A stretch of 64,000 nucleotides of DNA. It comes from Amphibalanus amphitrite. Lineage: Eukaryota; Arthropoda; Thecostraca; Balanomorpha; Balanidae. Positions 58,939 to 64,000 of the stretch are shown piece after piece. The stretch spans positions 248,001 through 312,000 of the forward strand of contig NW_024881627.1 of NCBI RefSeq assembly GCF_019059575.1, given 5' to 3'. The notes beneath the pieces were generated by a model. The model made no database searches, was not told where the DNA came from, and saw nothing but the letters and a program-made list of their open reading frames with translations. The translations under genes and the position numbers were made by a program. Every line of letters starts with the position of its first letter. The stretch's first letter is position 1.

Positions 58939-59273
58939 GTGAGTTTTAAAAGTTAAAAAATCAAGCCATATGTTCCCCGTAACGTGGCAGCCCGTGGGAG
59001 GGGGCAATTGTCTATTTCAGATAATGAGATGAACCAGTCACGCAGCTACAATAGATGGATAGCCTTTATGCGACAAGATTAAGCAAGCTGACTATCTCTC
59101 CTAACATCCTGTGACGTTTCACAGTGGTGCAGCCGCCGTCGTGTGACTCGTGTGATCGTATCACACGTGGCTGACTGTGACCTGAGTGGTGTTCTTCACA
59201 GTGGTGCAGCTGTCGTCGTGTGATCAGATCGTGTGTGGATAGCTGACTGTGACCTGTGTGGTGTGTTTCACAG
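58939..59273. other. intron with repeated 3' ends
   Basis: The last part of this 335-base intron consists of two decoy copies of the next exon's acceptor region. Confidence 0.6.
59113..59273 (+). repeat. tandem copies of an intron 3' end (two decoys plus the used acceptor)
   Basis: The block TTTCACAG-TGGTGCAGCCG-TCGTCGTGTGA occurs near 59115, 59195 and 59266, a period of about 70-80 bases. Each copy includes an acceptor and the start of a cysteine-module exon. Copy 1 reads VVQPPSCDSCDRI and copy 2 reads VVQLSSCDQIVCG, and both then hit stops; only the third continues as a full exon. Confidence 0.9.
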
Positions 59274-59360
59274 TAGTGCAGCCGTCGTCGTGTGATAAAA
59301 TTGTCTGCGCCCGGCCGGGGGAGGAGTGCGTCGACCTGGAGACGGGACCGACCTGCATCG
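59274..59360 (+). CDS. secreted WAP-module protein, exon 3: four-cysteine module 1
   Basis: Acceptor GTTTCACAG at 59273, donor ATCG/GTAAGA after 59360; phase 1 on both sides. It encodes VQPSSCDKIVCARPGEECV and DLETGPTCI. The spacing C-x4-C-x6-C and the final Cys resemble the small follistatin-type EGF-like (FOLN) module. It alternates with WAP modules in this gene. Confidence 0.75.
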
Positions 59361-59753
59361 GTAAGACCTCGCTTACCGGACCGCGGATGGGTAGTGCCAG
59401 ACGAGTTTTTATTATAGCAAGTGGCGATTTGTAAACGAGCTGGCCCTTGCTCAAAGGCAATAATCATGTTAAATCGATGAAAAACCTCAGTGATAGCGAG
59501 GCGGATGCAATGAAAAGGCGTTTGACTAGCGAGGCACGCTAGCTGCTTTGCGGTACAGCCTACATTCAGGCGTTTAACTCCGCCGCCACCTAGCGGACAT
59601 AATCGCAAGCTAAAGTTCACAGCCGACCGTGCAACGAATGAGGTGCCGTTATCGCACCGACCCAATGACCCATACAGAAAAGGTGGAAGACTGATAGGAT
59701 TTATTATACAGGGATCGAATTCAGTTCATATTCCCCACTTTAACTACTGGGGC
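59361..59753. other. intron part, with one diverged unit of the 71-bp repeat
   Basis: At about 59546-59596 TTGCGGTACAGC...ATTCAGGCG...CACCTAGCGG matches the 71-bp tandem repeat of 34995-35448. Confidence 0.55.
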
Positions 59754-61645
59754 ATTCCACGATAGATCGTACCAGGCCCGTCACCCTCATCTCTCAGATT
59801 TTAATGAAAATCGGTCCTAGGGGTAATCATAGGCCCCAAAGACGCCTGGCAAAATATCAGACTTCTCAGATCAAAACTTTTTGAGTTATATTGCATTACA
59901 TTTTTTAACTTCGGTTTGTAACGGTGAGTTTGATGGCCTATAACTCAAGAACGGGTTAAGCAACCAACAAAAAGTAAACAACACTAAGCTTGCGATGAAT
60001 CAAAAATTAATATTACTTTTTAAAAATTCGAAAGAAAAAATTTCATTGTTGAGAAAAAACCTTAATATTTTTTCATTTGCCTCTAATGACTTTTGGGACC
60101 AAAATTTTTCACATTTTTATTTTTTCAAAATTAACTTCATGTCATTGCAAATCGACATGCAAAAAATTAGAAAGGTGTTCTTTCTATAAGTTCCTCATTT
60201 TCCCGCAAACAAAATGGGTTTCGGAGGGGTTGATACGACCCCAGCACGCAGTTTCGCTTCTAATAGAGCTAGAGCCTCGCGGAAAAAACGAGCGTGTGTG
60301 CCGTTACAAGTCGCAGCGATTGGTACCCGATTTTAAGGTCTCAGGTTAACCGGTAGCGTCTGAGGTCAGGTCAAGTGACGGAAGTTACGGGTTCGGTTTT
60401 TAGTAAATAACTTCGCAAAAAATGGCCGCAGAGCCGCGATTTTGGCATCATTGTGTTCGCCTAGCTCAGGTGCATCGAATGGTATACTTTTTGCTAGGGT
60501 GAGGTCAACTTAAGTAGTTGACCTCGGGTCAAGGTCAGGTCAGAGCCCCTCAGGTCACGAAGCTGGGCAAAGGGTATCATATGGCATATCATTCGATTCG
60601 GAAGGTCTTCCCAAGTCCATTGGTGGCTATCCCGACTCTCTAGCTCCATTTGATCGGGAGTTATTGACGAAAAACTAGTACGACCCTAATGACGTCATAA
60701 ATGACGTCACGCAAGGTTAACAATGCAAAAGTGAAGCATTGGACTTTGCAAGGAGTGCATGAAATCACGATACCATGTACGTGAGATAGTTTTAGATCAT
60801 TCTCGGCGCCAAAATAACAGTTTTTTTATATTTCCCCATTGATTTATAACAGTGATGTCACGTGACCGACCTGACCTCATGTAACCTTGAAAAATTCCCA
60901 GATATACAGGTTGTGAGACCTCTGGAGGACACCATGTATGCGTCCTGTAACTTTCATCTCGGACAGCTATGGTCATTGGCGTCCAAAACAATGTCAGAAC
61001 CAAACAGCCTTTTTCACCCTCGCGCTTATAAGAAAGAGGGTTGGATGAATCCTCTTTTCACTTTTTTTCAGATGACTCAGACTTCAATTGAAATTTCAGT
61101 AACCCGTGATGTCATTAGGCAGCTTTACCACGCCATTTGTAAGCTCCCCTCCCGAAATTACTATTGGAAACCGTTATCGTGACGTAAAATAAATACATTT
61201 ATAGAAAGAACACCTTCCTAATTTTTTGCATATTTCTTAACAATGAGCCGAATATTTTTTTAAAGAAATATAAATTCAAAAAAATTTGGTCCCAGAGTCC
61301 AAAAAATACAAATGTAAGAAAACTCGATATGTCATATATCAAAAATAGCGTATTTTTTGAAATTTCAAAAATGCATATTAATCTCTGTTTCATTGCCAGT
61401 TCAATGTTGTATAACATTTGGCATTTGAATAATCCGTCTTAGAGTTACAGCCCGCCAAACTTAGCGCTGCAAAGCAAGATCCAAAAAATGTTATACACCA
61501 TAACTCAAAAAATACTTATCTGATAAGCCTGAAATTGTTACAGGTGGATTCAGAGCCCCTGATTACCCCTGAGACCAATTCTCGTCAAATTCCGAGAGAT
61601 GAGGGTGTCAAATTGGAAAAAAGTGGTATGATCTATCGTGGAATA
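59754..61645. mobile_element. foldback element with ~440-bp inverted arms
   Basis: The left arm (59754-60188) and right arm (61200-61645) are inverted, diverged copies. They share ATTCCACGATAGATC at the tips, ACCCTCATCTCTC next, a GGGGTAATCA block, and TATAGAAAGAACACC at the inner ends. The 1-kb centre is unrelated to the arms and carries GGTCA-rich TTAA/poly-G family sequence. It lies in an intron of the secreted gene. Confidence 0.8.
60189..61199. mobile_element. TTAA/poly-G hairpin family sequence inside the foldback (element G, partial)
   Basis: It shares TCGCGGAAAAAACGAGCG and CCGATTTTAAGGTCTCAGG-type blocks with element B and, inverted, with element C. It has a short G/C hairpin (GGGGTTGATACGACCCC at 60225-60241) and two TGACGTCA palindromes at 60690-60697 and 60702-60709. 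Clear TTAA termini were not found; GGTTAA near 60715 may be one end. Confidence 0.6.
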
Positions 61646-61785
61646 CTATGACGCTAACCATGTAAGTGACCATACTTTGTCATGCCTGTCACATTTGATC
61701 GATGCCTTGCCGTTCAAGTCAAAATAAGCATGTTCAGTGTTCCCGCGTGACATCTGGCGATACCTCCCCCCCCCCCGTTCTCCAG

Positions 61786-61923
61786 GCCACTCGAAGTCGG
61801 GCCAGTGTCCGTTCCACGGCCAGTTCTGCTCGAACCGGATCCTCGTGTGTCGCGAGGACACAGACTGCGAGGGCGACAAGCTGTGCTGCAACCTCGGCTG
61901 CCACCGGCTCTGCGTTGACCCCG
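61786..61923 (+). CDS. secreted WAP-module protein, exon 4: WAP domain 2
   Basis: Acceptor GTTCTCCAG at 61785 after a C run, donor CCCG/GTATGG after 61923 (a weaker donor). Phase 1 on both sides. Eight cysteines in WAP order: QCPFHGQFC, LVCREDTDC, LCCNLGCHRLC. Complete domain in one exon. Confidence 0.85.
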
Positions 61924-62214
61924 GTATGGGTCGATGACGATAGCGAGTTTAGTAGCTATAATCGCGTCTGAGACAGTCCAAACTCAATCAGAGTCAAATC
62001 CTGTGCTTTTGAGCCAGTTCAGATTAAGCACGGAATACCAGTGTTCAAAACGAACTTGTGGTTTTATTTGAAAACCAGGACGTTCCACAATATTAACATT
62101 AAATCCTGGATTTCCAGATCCATGGTAAATAATTGACTGCACGATACGCCCTCCAGTATTCCCCACTATAGCAAAGCGAATAACAGCCCCGCCCTTCCGA
62201 CCGCTCGCGAGCAG
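61924..62214. other. intron, nothing recognised
   Basis: AT-rich intron of the secreted gene. Confidence 0.5.
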
Positions 62215-62361
62215 CGTCCAAGGAGCAGCACCTGGGCTTCTGCCCGGGGGCGGTGGCCAGGCCGCCCACCCGCTGTGGATTCCAGTGCCAGGTGGATGAC
62301 GACTGTTCGCCGGAGCTGAAGTGCTGCGACAACGCCTGCGGCAAGGTCTGCCAGCCAGGAG
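62215..62361 (+). CDS. secreted WAP-module protein, exon 5: WAP domain 3
   Basis: The acceptor is best placed at GCGAGCAG (exon from 62215); the alternative GCGAG three bases earlier also keeps phase 1 and would add one residue. Donor GGAG/GTAAGG after 62361. It encodes SKEQHLGFCPGAVARPPTRC, then GFQCQVDDDC and KCCDNACGKVC, a full eight-cysteine WAP domain. Confidence 0.8.
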
Positions 62362-62867
62362 GTAAGGAGATACTGACCCTTTACGAGCAGGGGGTAAGGA
62401 GGCGGTATAGGGGTGTGAGGAGAGGGAGGGAACGGACAGCGGGGATGGAGCAGGGGAGGCCTCAGGGGTAGCAGGCAGGTGAGAAGGGTATATCGGAGGA
62501 ATCGAAAATTATCACCGTGTTCAGGAAACATGCAACTAAAGCCCAATACAACACTATAGAAACGTGTGGATACTGATCTCAGGCAGCTTTTGCCAAATTG
62601 TCAGGGAACTCAGATTTGTTTTTCAATAGCAAACACATGACAATTCTAACGAATAGTGTTTTAACTATTGAAAACAAACCTTCAGTTATTTTAAAATATT
62701 TGTTTACCTAAGTCTTTTAAATTGTTTAAATGTTTCCGGTCAAACTACTTTTCCTTAATGTTTTTCTTTTGTATAGAGTTGAAGGATGTGCAGACAGCAG
62801 GCCGGCATACTTGCACTCTGTAATACCGTACCGTTTCACGTGAGTACTCACTCTGACACCGTTCCAG
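62362..62867. other. intron with dispersed repeat copy
   Basis: Contains the second copy of the 111-base dispersed repeat (62575-62689) and otherwise nothing recognisable. Confidence 0.6.
62575..62689 (+). repeat. dispersed repeat, copy 2 (partner 43550-43660)
   Basis: Direct copy of the repeat at 43550-43660 with a few substitutions and a small insertion near 62632. Confidence 0.85.
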
Positions 62868-62951
62868 TGGTGCCGTTTATCACCTGCGCCAACCGCAACT
62901 GTCCGTCCAACACCCGCTGTGAGATGATCGGACTGGAGGCGGTCTGTAAAG
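62868..62951 (+). CDS. secreted WAP-module protein, exon 6: four-cysteine module 2
   Basis: Acceptor ACCGTTCCAG at 62867, donor AAAG/GTGAGC after 62951; phase 1 on both sides. It encodes VPFITCANRNCPSNTRCEM and GLEAVCK, with the same cysteine layout as the module at 59274 (C-x4-C-x5-C...C). The gene should continue, since this exon ends at a donor. Confidence 0.75.
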
Positions 62952-64000
62952 GTGAGCTGCAGTCCACAGAGACTGACCGATTTGCCTAGTTGAACGGCAT
63001 CATGGATAAGTGCATACGTCATTTCCAACTTGGAATACTTATCACATCTTTTACGAAAAATAATTTACAGGAACAATGCTAGAATTTCTGGGCCATTTAG
63101 GTTCAGCACAACTAGCTAGATACATTAGATACTAGATAGGTACTTTAGTAGAAAAACCCTGACTCCTGTCATGAGTGGTGTTAAAGTTAGGTTGAACGTC
63201 GAAGTAAAATACGACGGTCGAAGTAAAACCATAAAATGCACCATACCGTTATAACAAGGCAACGTGGTGACATTATTTGTGAGACTCTGTTTTCTTCCAC
63301 AGCCCTGTAGCAAGAAAAAATATTCTTTGGAAAACACTGTAAAATGACAGGAGGACGCTCCATGCAGCCACGCAACAACAGCTAGCCCAGCGACCCCAAT
63401 AAGATGCCTCCTCGTCCAGCCAATTCCGCCAGAGAATGGAATGTGTTCCGGAGCTGCCGGATTCTGGGGTTCGGCCTCCAGCTGACAGCTGATTGATGTG
63501 ATTGAGGGCATTAATAAATGATCACCGTCAACGGTCACATTGCAATTTCCGGACGCATAATCTATCAGGAAAAATCCTATTTAGTAAAAGGATTAAATGA
63601 AAAATAAAGTTGTATTTCTGTATAAAATGACAAAAATTTTACACTTTGAACAACACTGGTGAAAAATACCTCTCACACCTACAACAGACTGTTTTGCTTG
63701 GCAATTTTCTAACGTTCTTTGCTTTGGCAGGAACAGCAAAGTCCATGCTTGGTAACTGTTGCCCCGTCCTACACAACATAGCACATAGGCATAACAATAC
63801 AAACATCACACACTATGAACGGTTGAATGATGTCACTGCGGGGCGGACAATGGAGGTACCACTGCCCAGACCCGGGGAAACTCGGTCCGGTCTGCAGCTC
63901 TAGGTGACAGCACCGAACTGGCGACTGTCCTACGTCAAACGCCCGGGCATTACTCCAATTCGAGTTGGCGTCACCACATTACGATGAACCATGTTTTGGT
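62952..64000. other. intron or continuation of the secreted gene, nothing certain
   Basis: A possible acceptor (TTTGCTTTGGCAG) at 63730 opens a phase-1-compatible frame to a stop at 63901-63903, but the sequence (GTAKSMLGNCCPVLHN...) does not resemble a WAP or four-cysteine module. The true next exon may lie beyond the window. Confidence 0.3.

Noticed and set aside
63731..63903. Possible last exon of the secreted gene
   Set aside because: Acceptor and phase fit, but the translation lacks the WAP or four-cysteine pattern; left only as a possibility.

Overview
The window is eukaryotic nuclear DNA: genes are split by GT-AG introns, exons are GC-rich and mostly widely spaced, and AT-rich non-coding DNA is full of short mobile elements. 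An arthropod is likely, and a crustacean is a reasonable guess. The hints are TTAGG-type (CCTAA on this strand) telomere-like repeats, a locus that looks like arthropod myofilin, a secreted protein with WAP modules, and a candidate outer-dynein-arm docking protein, which would imply motile axonemes. Among crustaceans that last point would favour a group with flagellate sperm, such as barnacles. The taxon is an inference, not something the sequence proves.

Layout. 1-10176 has no recognisable gene. It holds a foldback repeat with telomere-like motifs, a CT microsatellite, a nested cluster of TTAA-flanked elements, a tRNA-derived SINE fragment and a GC-rich patch. 10177-11439 carries three phase-compatible exon candidates on the minus strand for an unknown small protein. 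12745-33713 is one large plus-strand gene. Thirteen exons join without a frame break into a predicted protein of 4205 residues with two identically spaced C-x2-C-x12-H-x5-H (U1/matrin-type) zinc fingers, an RS stretch, Pro/Ala-rich and acidic regions and a C-terminal RGG tail; it is probably a nuclear RNA-associated protein. Its introns contain several mobile elements.

34000-36400 is non-coding and includes a 71-bp tandem repeat. 36440-48580 looks like one muscle thick-filament locus (myofilin-like) or a small tandem family: a GC-rich candidate 5' exon at about 36.6 kb, followed by three separate coding units (39835-40494, 44080-44691, 46361-48012). Each unit begins with an ATG just downstream of a splice acceptor. 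48.6-54.0 kb is repeats, including a 1.2-kb TTAA element and a nearly perfect 325-bp palindrome. 54090-55784 is an intronless coiled-coil gene, possibly ODAD3/CCDC151. 57317-62951 onward is a secreted modular gene (signal peptide, Pro-rich decapeptide repeats, three WAP domains, two four-cysteine modules) that may continue beyond the window.

The most interesting signals are these. First, a family of non-autonomous piggyBac-like elements, flanked by TTAA, with poly-G/poly-C hairpins just inside the ends and interiors packed with GGTCA motifs and, in some copies, perfect TGACGTCA palindromes. Second, three independent partial duplications of intron 3' ends, each creating decoy splice acceptors. 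Third, long foldback and palindromic structures with other elements nested inside them. No transposase, CRISPR array, rRNA or intact tRNA gene was seen.
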